NCBI RefSeq assembly: GCF_002754935.1
Contig: NZ_CP018092.1
Coordinates: 1,364,001 to 1,428,000, forward strand
From: Thermostichus lividus PCC 6715
GTDB taxonomy: Bacteria > Cyanobacteriota > Cyanobacteriia > Thermosynechococcales > Thermosynechococcaceae
Direction: 5' to 3'
DNA length: 64,000 nt
The notes beneath the pieces were generated by a model. The model made no database searches. It was not told the DNA's origin and saw only the letters and a program-made list of their open reading frames with translations. Made by a program: the position numbers and the translations under genes. This document shows, piece after piece, positions 18,975 through 28,809 of the stretch. Within the stretch, counting starts at the first letter, position 1, and each line of letters starts with the position of its first letter.

Positions 18975-21008
18975 GTGTGTGTAGTGAAAAAGCAACCTTC
19001 TCCCCTTTTGCCAATGCTGCCTGTGGCGGCTGCTCTCAAAACCGTGACCATGGCCATCACGGCGGGGGCAATTGCCCTTGGCACCGTTGGTCTAGCGGCT
19101 GTACACGCCCAAGATACGCCCGCGCCACCAGCAGTCACCCCACCACCTGAGCCAACCCCTACCCCAGAAGCAGAGCCTCCCGCCACTACGTCCACACCGG
19201 CAGTGCCACCGCCCTCTGTCAGCCAACCTGCCGCTGACGAACCCCAAGTTCTCATTGCTGAAGTGGTGGTGGAAGGGGCAACCCCCGAACTCGAGCAACT
19301 GGTCTATCAGGTGATCACCACCCGTCCGGGAGGCACTGCCACTCGCAGTCAACTCCAGCAGGACACCAACGCCATTTTTGCAACCGGTTTCTTTGCGGAT
19401 GTCAATGCCCAGCCCAGCGACACACCTCTTGGGGTACGCATTACATTTGTGGTGCGCCCCTATCCTATTTTGCGTGCTGTTCAGGTAGCCGGGAACCAAG
19501 TCCTCAGCCAAGAGCGCGTCAGTGAAATTTTTGCCCCCCAAGTGGGTCGCAATATTAACCTGAAGCAATTGCAAGAAGGCATTGAGCAAATTAATGCCTT
19601 TTACAAAGACAATGGCTACATTTTGGGTCAGGTCGTGGGTACCCCCCAAGTGGATCCCGATGGCGTCGTCACGCTACAGGTGGCCGAAGGGGTGGTCGAA
19701 GCAGTAACCTACCGCTTTCTGAATAAAGATGGCGAACCCACACGCCAGCACACCCGAGATTTTGTCATCAGCCGCGAAATGGACACCCAGCCCGGTGTGG
19801 TTTTGAACCAAAATGTTGTCCAAGGGGATTTGCGCCGTTTATTTGAACTCGGCTTGTTTGAAGATGTACAGGTTGCTCTCGAGCCTGGTCAAGACCCGCG
19901 CAAAGTTAATCTGATCCTCAACTTCAAAGAACGCAACACCGGTAGCATTTCTGCTGGGGCAGGCTATAGTTCAGCAGCAGGGCTGTTTGGTACTGTAGCG
20001 TTCCAGCAAAATAACCTCTTTGGCCGCAACTGGAAGTTTGGTGTTGAGGCACAGGGGGGTACCGAAGGGGAATTCCTGTTTGATGTGAATTTTACCGATC
20101 CTTGGATTAAAGGGGATCCCTATCGCACCTCCTATACCGTGAGTGCCTTCAACCGCTTAAACGTTCCCTATACCTTTAGTAATGGCCCAATTAATGTCCC
20201 TCTGCCCAACGGTGACCTTCCCCGAATTAACCGTTTGGGGTCAGCGATCTTCTTTACACGCCCCTTTACTAAAGATCGGGATTTAGTGCGCACCGCTTGG
20301 ACTGGCTCGGTGGGGCTACAGTACCAGCGGGTTACCTCGATGGATGGGGGCTTCGTTCGCTTTGACACAGATAAGTTGGGAAATTGCTTAACCTTTCCGG
20401 ATAATGGGGTTTGCCGCGGCTTTAACGACCTCTTTACAGTGCAAGCAGCCATTTTGCGAGATTTACGCAATGACGTGCTGCGACCCACCAGTGGCCAAGT
20501 CATTCGCTTGGGGGTAGATCAGTCGCTGCCGCTGGGGGCAGGCAATATTTTGATGAGCCCTGTCCGTGGTAGCTACAGCTTTTATATTCCTGTGAATTTC
20601 TTGAGAATTGAGGGGCCGCAAACCCTCGCATTTAACATCCAAGCAGGGAATATCTTCGGTGATTTACCCCCCTACGAGTCCTTTACGATTGGTGGGGCAA
20701 ACTCGGTGCGTGGTTGGGAAGAGGGAGCCATTGGATCGGGGCGTGCCTTTGTGCAGGGCACCGTGGAGTATCGCTTTCCCATTTTCAATATTGTGGGTGG
20801 TGCCCTATTTTTTGATGGTGCCAGTTTGCTAGGCACCCAGTCCAGTGTGCCCGGTCAACCCGGCATTGTGCGGGGCAAACCCGGTGAAGGCTTAGGCTAT
20901 GGTGCAGGTCTGCGGGTCAACACTCCCTTGGGGAATGTGCGGGTGGACTTCGGCTGGAACAATGAAGGGGGAAATGCCTTTAGTTTCGGCATTGGTGAAC
21001 GCTTCTAG
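18975..21008 (+). CDS. bamA: Outer membrane assembly protein BamA/Omp85
   Basis: Inserts beta-barrel proteins into the outer membrane; homologous to chloroplast Toc75. About 677 aa: a signal peptide (basic KK, then a hydrophobic core ending near VHAQ), a Pro-rich linker (APPAVTPPPEPTPTPEAEPP), POTRA domains over about residues 90-330, and a C-terminal beta-barrel with the Omp85 motif VRGWEEGAIGSGRAF and a final aromatic residue (GIGERF). Start is a GTG at 18975 or 18984; both keep the signal. lpxC follows 5 bp later, linking outer-membrane protein and lipid A biogenesis. Confidence 0.93.
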   Translation: MCVVKKQPSPLLPMLPVAAALKTVTMAITAGAIALGTVGLAAVHAQDTPAPPAVTPPPEPTPTPEAEPPATTSTPAVPPPSVSQPAADEPQVLIAEVVVEGATPELEQLVYQVITTRPGGTATRSQLQQDTNAIFATGFFADVNAQPSDTPLGVRITFVVRPYPILRAVQVAGNQVLSQERVSEIFAPQVGRNINLKQLQEGIEQINAFYKDNGYILGQVVGTPQVDPDGVVTLQVAEGVVEAVTYRFLNKDGEPTRQHTRDFVISREMDTQPGVVLNQNVVQGDLRRLFELGLFEDVQVALEPGQDPRKVNLILNFKERNTGSISAGAGYSSAAGLFGTVAFQQNNLFGRNWKFGVEAQGGTEGEFLFDVNFTDPWIKGDPYRTSYTVSAFNRLNVPYTFSNGPINVPLPNGDLPRINRLGSAIFFTRPFTKDRDLVRTAWTGSVGLQYQRVTSMDGGFVRFDTDKLGNCLTFPDNGVCRGFNDLFTVQAAILRDLRNDVLRPTSGQVIRLGVDQSLPLGAGNILMSPVRGSYSFYIPVNFLRIEGPQTLAFNIQAGNIFGDLPPYESFTIGGANSVRGWEEGAIGSGRAFVQGTVEYRFPIFNIVGGALFFDGASLLGTQSSVPGQPGIVRGKPGEGLGYGAGLRVNTPLGNVRVDFGWNNEGGNAFSFGIGERF

Positions 21009-21013
21009 GAGGA

Positions 21014-21901
21014 ATGAAGATGCACACTGCACCATTGCCAACTGCGGTTGACTCGTCGTGCCAACACACCTTGGCGGCACCCCAGCACTGGTCAGGGGTT
21101 GGCTTGCACTCTGGGTGTGAGGTTAGCGTCACCCTGCAGCCAGCCCCAGCCAACAGCGGTCGCTGCTTTGTACGGGTAGATTTACCTCAGCACCCCAAAA
21201 TTCCTGCCCGGATTGACCACGTACAATCGACACAATTGGCCACAGAGCTGGTAGGCGCTGGCGCAAGTGTTCGCACGGTGGAGCACTTACTCGCAGCACT
21301 GGCGATCGCCGGTGTGGACAACGTCGTCATTGAAGTGTCAGGGGCGGAAGTTCCTGTCCTCGATGGCTCAGCGCAACCATGGCTGGATGGCATACTCGCT
21401 GTGGGGCTGGCGGCACAGGAGGCACAGCGTCCCTGTGGTGCGCTCAGAGAACCCATTACCCTTTACGAGGGCGACGCCTTTGTCAGTGCTGTGCCTGCTC
21501 CCGCAACCCGGGTAAGCTACGGGATTGACTTTGCCTATGTAGCCATTGGTCGTCAGTGGTGTAGCTTTAGCCCTGCCGAGCTAGCAACAGAGATTGCCCC
21601 CGCGCGTACCTTTGGCTTTGCTGAGCAGGTGGAGTATTTGCGTGCCCAAGGCTTGATTCAAGGCGGGAGTTTAGACAATGCCCTTGTGTGCAGTGCAACA
21701 GGATGGCTCAATCCACCACTACGGTTTGCCGATGAGCCAGTGCGTCACAAGCTACTAGACTTCTGGGGAGATTTGGCTCTTTTGGGGGTTCCCCCCACTG
21801 CCCATTACGTGGCCTACAAAGCCAGCCATCACCTGCATACTCAACTGGCAAGGGCGATCGCCCCCCGTCTGTCCCCAGCTAGCACCCATTCTCGCCTATG
21901 A
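21014..21901 (+). CDS. lpxC: UDP-3-O-acyl-N-acetylglucosamine deacetylase
   Basis: Zinc-dependent deacetylase, the committed step of lipid A synthesis. The 295-aa protein shows HWSGVGLHSG, the zinc-site helix RTVEHLLAALAIAGVDN, the DGSAQPWLDGI segment, PARTFGFAEQVEYLRAQGLIQGGSLDNALV, and the second zinc histidine in VRHKLLDFWGDLALLG. AGGAGG lies just before the ATG. It is the second gene of bamA-lpxC-fabZ-lpxA. Confidence 0.96.
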   Translation: MKMHTAPLPTAVDSSCQHTLAAPQHWSGVGLHSGCEVSVTLQPAPANSGRCFVRVDLPQHPKIPARIDHVQSTQLATELVGAGASVRTVEHLLAALAIAGVDNVVIEVSGAEVPVLDGSAQPWLDGILAVGLAAQEAQRPCGALREPITLYEGDAFVSAVPAPATRVSYGIDFAYVAIGRQWCSFSPAELATEIAPARTFGFAEQVEYLRAQGLIQGGSLDNALVCSATGWLNPPLRFADEPVRHKLLDFWGDLALLGVPPTAHYVAYKASHHLHTQLARAIAPRLSPASTHSRL

Positions 21902-21934
21902 TTTGTTTATCCCTCATTGCCAATCCGACTGTCT

Positions 21935-22399
21935 ATGGCCACCTTGACCGAATTGCCTCCCACCTCGCCCGTCCTGAGTGTTACCGACCTGCAACAGTTA
22001 CTCCCCCACCGTTATCCCTTTCTCCTTGTGGATCGGGTGATTGACTATGTCCCCCAAAAGTATGCCGTGGGGCTGAAGAACGTAACCATCAACGAACCAT
22101 TTTTTCAGGGGCATTTTCCGGGTCGCCCTATTATGCCGGGGGTGTTAATTGTCGAAGCCCTTGCCCAAGTGGGGGGGGTGGTGCTGATGCAAATGGACTG
22201 GGCGAAAGATAAGCTCTCAGTCTTCGCGGGAATTGATAAGGTGCGTTTTCGGCGACCGGTTGTGCCGGGGGATCAGTTAATTCTGCGCGCAGACTTGCTC
22301 GTGGTGAAGCAGCAGCGTATCGGCAAAATGCAAGGCCGTGCTGAAGTCAATGGCCAATTGGTATGTGAAGGCGAGATGATGTTCTCCCTTGTGGACTAG
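21935..22399 (+). CDS. fabZ: 3-hydroxyacyl-ACP dehydratase
   Basis: Dehydrates 3-hydroxyacyl-ACP in fatty acid synthesis, and so competes with lpxA/lpxC for the hydroxyacyl pool. From the ATG at 21935 it is 154 aa. Hot-dog fold motifs: [14 protein letters not shown], then the catalytic His in [24 protein letters not shown] 18 bp upstream is in frame but less likely. It lies between lpxC and lpxA, the conserved order in cyanobacteria. Confidence 0.95.
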   Translation: MATLTELPPTSPVLSVTDLQQLLPHRYPFLLVDRVIDYVPQKYAVGLKNVTINEPFFQGHFPGRPIMPGVLIVEALAQVGGVVLMQMDWAKDKLSVFAGIDKVRFRRPVVPGDQLILRADLLVVKQQRIGKMQGRAEVNGQLVCEGEMMFSLVD

Positions 22400-22408
22400 T
22401 CAGAACAA

Positions 22409-23218
22409 ATGATGCAAACGCTGATCCATCCTACTGCCGTTATTCACCCCAACGCTGAACTGGATCCTACCGTCCAAGTGGGTCCCTATGCGGTTATTGG
22501 CGAGCAGGTGCGAGTGGGGGCGCATACGCAAATTGGCGCGCACGTGATTATTGAAGGCCCAACGGATGTAGGGGTGGGAAACCGCATCTTTCCGGGGGCA
22601 GTGATTGGCACTATCTCGCAGGATCAAAAATATACTGGCGCAAACAGTGCCCTGCGGATTGGGGATTACAACACGATTCGCGAGTATGTGACCATTAACC
22701 GTGCCAATGGCGAGGGGGATGCAACGATCATTGGCAATCATAACTTGCTGTTGGCCTACGTTCATGTCGCCCACGACTGCGTCATTGAAGATCAGGTCGT
22801 GATTACCAACGCAGCCTCTATCGCTGGTCACGTCTGCATTGAATCCAAAGCCCGCATTGGTGGCATGGTGGGGATTCATCAGTTTGTCCACATTGGCCGG
22901 TTGGCGATGGTGGGAGCAATGGCACGGGTAGATCGGGATGTCCCCCCCTATATGCTTGTGGAGGGTCACCCTGCCCGGGTGCGTGCCCTCAACCAAGTGG
23001 GACTGCGGCGGTCTGGGGTGAGTGACAGTGAGATGCGAGATCTCAAAGAGGCGTTTCGTATTCTTTACCGTCGGGATTTACCCTTGACAGAGGCGATCGC
23101 CCAGTTAGGGATGCTCCCACCCTCTGAACACTTAGATCATTTGCAGCGGTTTTTAACCTATGCCCGCGAAGAAGGGCGGCGCGGCTTAACCCCCAGTGGG
23201 CGCTCCACCCTAGACTAG
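22409..23218 (+). CDS. lpxA: Acyl-ACP--UDP-N-acetylglucosamine O-acyltransferase
   Basis: First acylation step of lipid A synthesis. The 269-aa product is a left-handed parallel beta-helix built of hexapeptide repeats (IHPTAVIHPNAELDP, VQVGPYAVIGEQVRVG and so on), with the catalytic-loop His in LLAYVHVAHDC and the C-terminal helical region LKEAFRILYRRDLPL. It begins MMQT, 9 bp after fabZ. lpxB, often next in cyanobacteria, is not adjacent here; trmL follows instead. Confidence 0.95.
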   Translation: MMQTLIHPTAVIHPNAELDPTVQVGPYAVIGEQVRVGAHTQIGAHVIIEGPTDVGVGNRIFPGAVIGTISQDQKYTGANSALRIGDYNTIREYVTINRANGEGDATIIGNHNLLLAYVHVAHDCVIEDQVVITNAASIAGHVCIESKARIGGMVGIHQFVHIGRLAMVGAMARVDRDVPPYMLVEGHPARVRALNQVGLRRSGVSDSEMRDLKEAFRILYRRDLPLTEAIAQLGMLPPSEHLDHLQRFLTYAREEGRRGLTPSGRSTLD

Positions 23219-23222
23219 CTGG

Positions 23223-23735
23223 ATGCTGTTTGCTGATCCCATGCCCGCTGTTGTCCTTATCCATCCGCAAATTCCACCAAATACAGGTAATATTGCCCGC
23301 ACCTGCGCAGCAACTCAGACCCCCTTGCACCTGATTGAGCCGTTGGGGTTTGAACTGAGCGATCGCTACCTCAAGCGTGCCGGTCTCGACTATTGGCCCT
23401 ACGTGGAACTCTATTGCCACACGGGTTGGGACACCTTTTTGCAAACACATCAATCCTCCATGGGCGGGCGACTCATCGCCTTTGAACCGGCGGCGGAAAC
23501 CCTCTACTGGGATTTTCGGTTTGCTCCCACCGATTGGCTGGTGTTTGGCAGCGAACCCGATGGCATTCCTGAAGCCGTCTTGCAGACCTGCGATGCCTAT
23601 CTCACGATTCCCATGTGGCAATCTGCCGTGCGGAGCTTAAACCTCTCTGCCTCGGTGGCGATCGCCTTGATGGAAGCCTACCGCCAACTCCATCAGCACC
23701 ACGCAGGGAATTTCCCCCCCAAGTCGCTACACTAA
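23223..23735 (+). CDS. trmL: tRNA (cytidine(34)-2'-O)-methyltransferase TrmL
   Basis: SPOUT-family methyltransferase that modifies the wobble nucleotide of leucine tRNAs using S-adenosylmethionine. The 170-aa protein has the family opening VLIHPQIPPNTGNIARTCAA, the region LKRAGLDYWPYV, and the knotted SAM site LVFGSEPDGIPE and IPMWQSAVRSLNLSASVAI. Length and all motifs fit. It starts 4 bp after the lpxA stop, so it is probably the last gene of that transcript or coupled to it. Confidence 0.93.
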   Translation: MLFADPMPAVVLIHPQIPPNTGNIARTCAATQTPLHLIEPLGFELSDRYLKRAGLDYWPYVELYCHTGWDTFLQTHQSSMGGRLIAFEPAAETLYWDFRFAPTDWLVFGSEPDGIPEAVLQTCDAYLTIPMWQSAVRSLNLSASVAIALMEAYRQLHQHHAGNFPPKSLH

Positions 23736-23768
23736 TCCTTGAGTCCTCATATCTATAGAAAATACCCC

Positions 23769-23924
23769 ATGACCAACTCTCCTACCCCAGATGCCAAGCC
23801 GAGCTACGTCAAATTAGCCATGCGCAATATGGTACGCAAGGGCGGTAAATCTCTGACCCACTTTGCCCTTACGAGCTTGGGGTTACTGGCAGTGCTCGTC
23901 AGCTTATCCTATCTCACCCGCTAA
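23769..23924 (+). CDS. DUF3285 small membrane protein
   Basis: A 51-aa protein from the ATG at 23769. It has a polar N-terminus ([19 protein letters not shown]), a basic stretch [12 protein letters not shown] and one C-terminal membrane helix (about residues 31-48). This pattern is the cyanobacterial DUF3285 family, of unknown function. A start 30 bp upstream is possible but adds unrelated residues. ybeY follows after 2 bp. Confidence 0.8.
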   Translation: MTNSPTPDAKPSYVKLAMRNMVRKGGKSLTHFALTSLGLLAVLVSLSYLTR

Positions 23925-23926
23925 GC

Positions 23927-24448
23927 ATGAGCGTAACCGTCTATGTAGAAGTGCATCAGCCCCTGCCGGGGATTGATCTGGCGGCATTGCCTTGGCAGCA
24001 GTGGCTACAGATATGGCTACACATGGTGGAACCCGCGAGTGCCCGCAGCTATGAACTAACACTGCGCTTTACATCGGATCAAGCAATTCAACGCCTCAAC
24101 CACCAGTTTCGCCATCGCGACCAACCCACCGATGTTCTGGCCTTTGCCACAAGGGATGAGGGGGTATCCCTCGCCCCTGGGGAACCTGAGTACCTCGGAG
24201 ATGTCATTATTTCTGTGGAGACTGCTATCCAACAGGCTCAGGTAGGTCAGCACCCGCCACTTAGCGAAGTGGCATGGTTGGCCTCTCATGGTTTGTTACA
24301 CCTCTTAGGCTGGGATCACCCAGATGCAACACAGTTAGCAGCCATGCTGGCACAACAAGCGCAGTGCTTGCAGGCAGTGGGTTTAGCGCCTCCACCCTTG
24401 ATCTTCTCTGGAGATTACGTTCATGATGATCAAACGAAAGGGGGATGA
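23927..24448 (+). CDS. ybeY: Endoribonuclease YbeY (rRNA maturation factor)
   Basis: Zinc-dependent single-strand endoribonuclease needed for 16S rRNA 3' processing and ribosome quality control. The 173-aa product holds the H-x3-H-x5-H zinc motif in [11 protein letters not shown] and the preceding [14 protein letters not shown] and [11 protein letters not shown] segments, all diagnostic. It is placed 2 bp after DUF3285 and before dgkA, the ybeY-dgkA order common in bacteria. Confidence 0.95.
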   Translation: MSVTVYVEVHQPLPGIDLAALPWQQWLQIWLHMVEPASARSYELTLRFTSDQAIQRLNHQFRHRDQPTDVLAFATRDEGVSLAPGEPEYLGDVIISVETAIQQAQVGQHPPLSEVAWLASHGLLHLLGWDHPDATQLAAMLAQQAQCLQAVGLAPPPLIFSGDYVHDDQTKGG

Positions 24449-24636
24449 GTGTGCTTAAATAGTTAGCGTTTACATAGCAGGTTTTTAACTTTTTTTTGTT
24501 AGGGTGTGTGAACTATGGCCTGTTTCCCTGTTGTCCTAGAGAGCATCCTAGAGTGAGAGGGGTATGGTGAGTACCTCTGTCAGCTTCTGTTCTTGCTGCC
24601 ATAGGCTGTGGGGTTGGTTTCTTTAGCACCGGTGTG

Positions 24637-25101
24637 ATGGATAAGGGTATGACACAAAAATTACTTGCGGCCTACGCAGAAAAAACGAGTGGAACACTAC
24701 ACCTGCGACAGCGCTCCTATCGGATGGCTACGTCTTTAATGAGTAGTTTCCGCTATGCGTGGGCAGGGGTGCAGTATGCATTCCAAACTCAGCGGAATTT
24801 CCGGATTCACACCGCTATTGCCGTGACGGCGATCGCCCTTGGTAGCCTTCTAAGGTTGTCACCGGTGGAACTGGCAGTCATTATCCTCACAATTGCCGTT
24901 GTGATGGGCTTAGAACTCATCAATACCGCCCTAGAGGCAGTGGTGGATCTCACGGTTGGCAAGGAGTACCATGACCTCGCCCGTATTGCCAAAGACTGTG
25001 CTGCAGGTGCTGTCCTTGTGGGCGCTACCGCCGCACTAGCGGTTGCCGCCGCCTTAATTTTACCGCCCTTGGTCTATCCTGTTTTGAGAACGCTGTTTTA
25101 G
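24637..25101 (+). CDS. dgkA: Diacylglycerol kinase family protein
   Basis: Integral membrane kinase that phosphorylates diacylglycerol or undecaprenol. The 154-aa protein has the DgkA core: SSFRYAWAGVQYAFQTQRNFRIH, then EVAL-type helices and the catalytic segment VVMGLELINTALEAVVDL, with three membrane helices. It extends N-terminally by about 35 residues relative to E. coli DgkA, as in other cyanobacteria. The start may be ATG 24637 or ATG 24649. About 190 bp separate it from ybeY, so it may have its own promoter. Confidence 0.9.
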   Translation: MDKGMTQKLLAAYAEKTSGTLHLRQRSYRMATSLMSSFRYAWAGVQYAFQTQRNFRIHTAIAVTAIALGSLLRLSPVELAVIILTIAVVMGLELINTALEAVVDLTVGKEYHDLARIAKDCAAGAVLVGATAALAVAAALILPPLVYPVLRTLF

Positions 25102-25124
25102 GGTTGAACTCTCGTTGACATCCT

Positions 25125-25144
25125 CCCCGACGCAAGCAGCGGGG
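25125..25144. repeat. IS200/IS605-type end hairpin
   Basis: CCCCG (25125-25129) pairs with CGGGG (25140-25144) just beyond the 3' end of the decayed TnpB. It follows TGACATCCTCC, a motif also present near 37954. Subterminal imperfect hairpins of this kind are what TnpA of this family recognises. Confidence 0.6.
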
Positions 25145-25155
25145 ATTCCCAAGCC

Positions 25156-26020
25156 TCACGACTTAGGTTTCTGCTTCTTTCCATTGCTGGACTTGCGCAA
25201 CTGCCCTTTGAGCGTGTGCTCATCAGGTCTTACGTTAGCTCCACAGACTGACACCGTGTGTCCCACGGCCAAAATGGTTATCGCTGCATTCATATCTCGG
25301 TCATGGTGGACTCCACAGTTGGGACAATCCCACTCCCGCACAGGCAACGGCAATCGTTTGGTTTTCACGGATGAGCCGCGTCGTTACCCTGTGCAGATGG
25401 TCTTGTCTGGCGTTGGCAATCTGTTGGTGGATTCGAGCAAGGTTAAGTCGTGCTTTTTCTCGATTGCGAGACCCCTTTTGCTTGCGACTCAATGCCTTTT
25501 GTGCCCGTCGCAGTTGTTTGTCTCGCTGGTCAAGATGCTTGGGATTGGCAACCTTTTCGCCTGTACTCAGGGTGACAAGACTGCTAATCCCTACATCCAA
25601 GCCTACAGCGTTGGTGGAAGGTGGCAAGGTCAAATCGCGTGGATCGTCAAACGGCAGGCTGGTGTACCACTGCCCCGCAGGATTCAGGCGAACAGTAACG
25701 GTGGATGGCTCAACACCATCTGGCAATTGCCTAGACCATCGGATAGTCAATGGCTCGGAGCACTTTGCCAGAAACACTTTACCGTCCTTCCACTTAAAGG
25801 CAGACCCAGTAAATTCTGCACTACCGCCGTTGCGCTTCTTTTTGAAGTTGGGATATTTCGCCCGACCTGCAAAGAAGTTACTGAAAGCGGATTGCAGATG
25901 CCTCAATCCTTGCTGCAAAGGAACGCTGCTGACCTCGTTGAGAAATTGCAGGTCATCCTACTGTTTCCACGCCGTCAACAAAGCAGAGCTTTGAACATAA
26001 TCAATTCGCTGTCTTAACAT
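25156..26020 (-). pseudogene. tnpB: Decayed IS200/IS605-family TnpB (RNA-guided nuclease ancestor of Cas12)
   Basis: Reverse-strand TnpB remnant, no TnpA beside it. From 26020 the reading runs LRQRIDYVQSSALLTAWKQ, then an in-frame TAG at 25958-25960, then a long open part with GRAKYPNFKKK and the RuvC-I motif VGLDVGISSL. After RENQTIAV the frame shifts directly into [20 protein letters not shown], the zinc finger and RuvC-III region, so a segment of roughly 60 codons that should carry the RuvC-II glutamate is missing. The N-terminal 30 or so residues are also gone. It cannot encode an active nuclease. Confidence 0.85.
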
Positions 26021-26164
26021 TGTGTCTTAACATTGTATTGTAAAAAATTGTAAATTCTGTGAGACTAGTACCCCTGTACGGCAACTTCGGAGGCGTCGAG
26101 CCTCGCTCAGTTGCCGCTCCTGTCCCTCCCTGCCCTAAAACGGTAGGGTTTCTCGGAAGTAGCG

Positions 26165-27418
26165 ATGAAACAGACACTGATAGCACTGCTGGGGGAGGCA
26201 GCAATTACAGCGGTGAGCGACCTAGGCGATCGCCATCCCCACTTACGCGGTTACCTTCCGGAAGCAGCCTTTATTGTCACCCCTCCTACCCCTGAGCAAG
26301 GGGCAGCGGTAGTGGCCTGCGCCCATCGTGAGGGCTGGCGGGTGTTAGCCCTCGGAGCCGGCACGAAACTCAATTGGCTAGGGGGACACCCCAAGGTTGA
26401 TCTTTTTTTGCGGACAACGGCGTGGCAACAGGTCATTGATCATGCTGCTGCCGACATGACGGTTACCACCCAAGTGGGAATTCGCTTTCAGCACCTTCAG
26501 CACCAGTTAGCCAGAGCCGGTCAATGGATTGCGGCGGATCCGCTTTACCAAGACACTGCAACCCTTGGCGGGTGTTTGGCCACCCAAGCTAACGGGACGC
26601 TGCGCCACCGCTATGGTTCTTGGCGCGATCAATGTCTTGGGGTGCAGTTTATTCGTAGTGATGGTCAACTGGTGAAAGCGGGCGGGCGGGTGGTTAAAAA
26701 TGTGGCGGGCTATGACCTGATGAAGTTGCTGGTGGGTAGCTATGGCAGCTTGGGGATTCTCACAGAGGTAACCTTACGGGTCTATCCATTGCCAGATGCG
26801 GTTCAGCGGTGGCAGTTACACGGGGATCCTGCCGCATTGGCCACTGGGCTAGACGCCCTCTTGGCAAGTTCGCTGACCCCGGTGCGATTTGATCTAGTTT
26901 TGGAGCCCAGTGGTCGGCTGTTGCTGGATCTAGAATTCCATACCCTGCGGGAGGTTATAGCCAGCGGCACCTTGGGCGATCGCCTCGCTGACATTGCCAC
27001 TGCCAGCCAACTGAGCCTACACCTACAAGAACCAGCTGGAATTCTTCTCAACCCAACCCCAGAGCAGGTGATCCTCAAGGTAGGCCTGTGCCCTAGGGAT
27101 GCCCTCAAGGGGCTGATCTATCTCCACCAAGAGGCCAGCCGCTTGCATTGTGAGTGTCGCGCCACGGTGGCGATCGCCCAAGGGATCGGCTATGCCTATC
27201 TCCATGGTGATACCGCAGCCTTAGAGCAACTCATTCGCAGTCTGCGCCAGTGGGTGCAGCGGGGCTATGTCACCCTTTTGGCCGCGCCGCTGTCCTTAAA
27301 GCAGCAGCTTGACCCTTGGGACTATCGCGGCAATGCCCTTGAATTGATGCGGACTCTTAAGCAACAATTGGATGCAACGGGTGTCTTTGGTGCTGGCGCT
27401 TTTGTTGGTGGTCTCTAA
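26165..27418 (+). CDS. glcE: Glycolate dehydrogenase FAD-binding subunit GlcE
   Basis: Second flavin subunit of the glycolate dehydrogenase complex. The 417-aa protein has an FAD-binding type 4 domain in its first half: VLALGAGTKLNWLGG, DPLYQDTATLGGCLATQANG, and GGRVVKNVAGYDLMKLLVGSYGSLGILTEVTLRVYP. It lacks the full C-terminal oxidase domain of GlcD, as expected for GlcE. It precedes glcF by 56 bp, making a glcEF unit, with glcD elsewhere (4098-5567). The decayed TnpB element lies directly upstream. Confidence 0.9.
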   Translation: MKQTLIALLGEAAITAVSDLGDRHPHLRGYLPEAAFIVTPPTPEQGAAVVACAHREGWRVLALGAGTKLNWLGGHPKVDLFLRTTAWQQVIDHAAADMTVTTQVGIRFQHLQHQLARAGQWIAADPLYQDTATLGGCLATQANGTLRHRYGSWRDQCLGVQFIRSDGQLVKAGGRVVKNVAGYDLMKLLVGSYGSLGILTEVTLRVYPLPDAVQRWQLHGDPAALATGLDALLASSLTPVRFDLVLEPSGRLLLDLEFHTLREVIASGTLGDRLADIATASQLSLHLQEPAGILLNPTPEQVILKVGLCPRDALKGLIYLHQEASRLHCECRATVAIAQGIGYAYLHGDTAALEQLIRSLRQWVQRGYVTLLAAPLSLKQQLDPWDYRGNALELMRTLKQQLDATGVFGAGAFVGGL

Positions 27419-27474
27419 GCAACGTTGTATCGACATCCCCCTGTCCGAAGGGCAAGGGTCTTACGGAGGTTTGC

Positions 27475-28809
27475 ATGACAGCCATTGATCCCGTTGCGGG
27501 GTTTGACCGCCATTCTCCGCCCGATCCAACCCTTATTGATGCCTGTGTGCACTGTGGGTTTTGCCTCGCAACCTGCCCCAGCTATCGCATCCTTGGCACG
27601 GAAGCCGACTCCCCCCGTGGGCGCATCTATCTCATGGATGCCATTAATAACGGTGAAGCCCCCTTGGCAGCGGTGGCCAACCACTTTGACACCTGCTTGG
27701 GGTGCCTCGCCTGTGTAACTACATGCCCGTCGGGGGTGCAGTACGACAAGCTGATTAGTGCCACCCGCGCCCAAGTGCAGCGCAATTACCCCCGGGCGCC
27801 TGTGGCTCGCCTCTTCCGGCAGTTTATTTTCCAAACCTTGCCCTATCCAAATCGGCTGCGCCCCCTTTTACTGCCCCTATGGCTTTACCAGCGCCTAGGA
27901 TTAGCGGCACTGGAGCGGCGAGTGGGGGGACTGACGCGCCTGTTACCAAAGCCGTTGGCGGCGATGTATGCCATGCTACCGCCGCTCTCAGCGGCGAGCT
28001 TTCGGGATACTTACCCGACGGTAATTCCTGCCCAAGGGAAACGGCGGGGGCGTGTGGGGGTGATTCTGGGCTGTGTGCAGCGACTCTTTTTACCAGAGGT
28101 GAACGATGCGACGATCGCCGTTCTGAGTGCCAATGGCTTTGACGTGGTCGTGCCGCCGCAGCAGGGCTGTTGTGGGGCGCTGCCGCACCACCAAGGGGAA
28201 GAAGCGCAAGCCCAAGCCCTTGCCCGACGCATGATTGATTGTTTTGCAGCGGCAGCGGTGGATAACGTCCTCATCAATGCCTCGGGGTGTGGACACACCC
28301 TCAAGGAGTATCATCACCTGCTGGCTCAGGATCCCGACTATGGCGATCGCGCCCGGCACTTTGTTGCCAAGGTGGACGATGTCCAAGTCTTTTTAGCAAC
28401 CAAGGGACTGGTGACCCCCCTCCATCCCCTCAGCGATCGCCCCTTGACCTTGGTGTATCAAGATGCCTGCCACATGATCCACGGCCAAAAAATTCGCCTA
28501 GAACCGCGCCAACTCCTGCGGCAGATTCCCCAAGTGCAGTTGCGCGAACCCATTGATGCAGCACTGTGCTGTGGCAGTGCCGGGGTCTATAACATTTTTC
28601 AGCCTGAGGTGGCCGCAGAACTGGGGCGGCAAAAGGTGCGCAACCTCCTCAACACCCGTCCCGATGTCATTGTCTCTGCCAATGTGGGCTGTAGTGTGCA
28701 ACTGAAGCGGCACCTGCAGGATCAGGGGAGCCGGGTTCCCGTCTATCACCCCATGCAGTTACTAGAGAGGTCAATTCGTGGCCAACCGCTGCCCCTAGGA
28801 GAGGTCTAG
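27475..28809 (+). CDS. glcF: Glycolate dehydrogenase iron-sulfur subunit GlcF
   Basis: Electron-transfer subunit passing electrons from GlcD/E flavins towards quinone. The 444-aa protein has two 4Fe-4S ferredoxin motifs, [13 protein letters not shown] (about residues 24-36) and [14 protein letters not shown] (about 75-88), followed by two cysteine-rich CCG domains with GCCGALPHH and [16 protein letters not shown] precedes the ATG. Its 3' end overlaps the convergent nadA by 15 bp. Confidence 0.94.
   Translation: MTAIDPVAGFDRHSPPDPTLIDACVHCGFCLATCPSYRILGTEADSPRGRIYLMDAINNGEAPLAAVANHFDTCLGCLACVTTCPSGVQYDKLISATRAQVQRNYPRAPVARLFRQFIFQTLPYPNRLRPLLLPLWLYQRLGLAALERRVGGLTRLLPKPLAAMYAMLPPLSAASFRDTYPTVIPAQGKRRGRVGVILGCVQRLFLPEVNDATIAVLSANGFDVVVPPQQGCCGALPHHQGEEAQAQALARRMIDCFAAAAVDNVLINASGCGHTLKEYHHLLAQDPDYGDRARHFVAKVDDVQVFLATKGLVTPLHPLSDRPLTLVYQDACHMIHGQKIRLEPRQLLRQIPQVQLREPIDAALCCGSAGVYNIFQPEVAAELGRQKVRNLLNTRPDVIVSANVGCSVQLKRHLQDQGSRVPVYHPMQLLERSIRGQPLPLGEV

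Noticed and set aside
25115-26017. 300-aa forward ORF across the TnpB remnant
   Set aside because: It is the antisense of TnpB; the reverse strand carries the recognisable RuvC-I and zinc-finger motifs.
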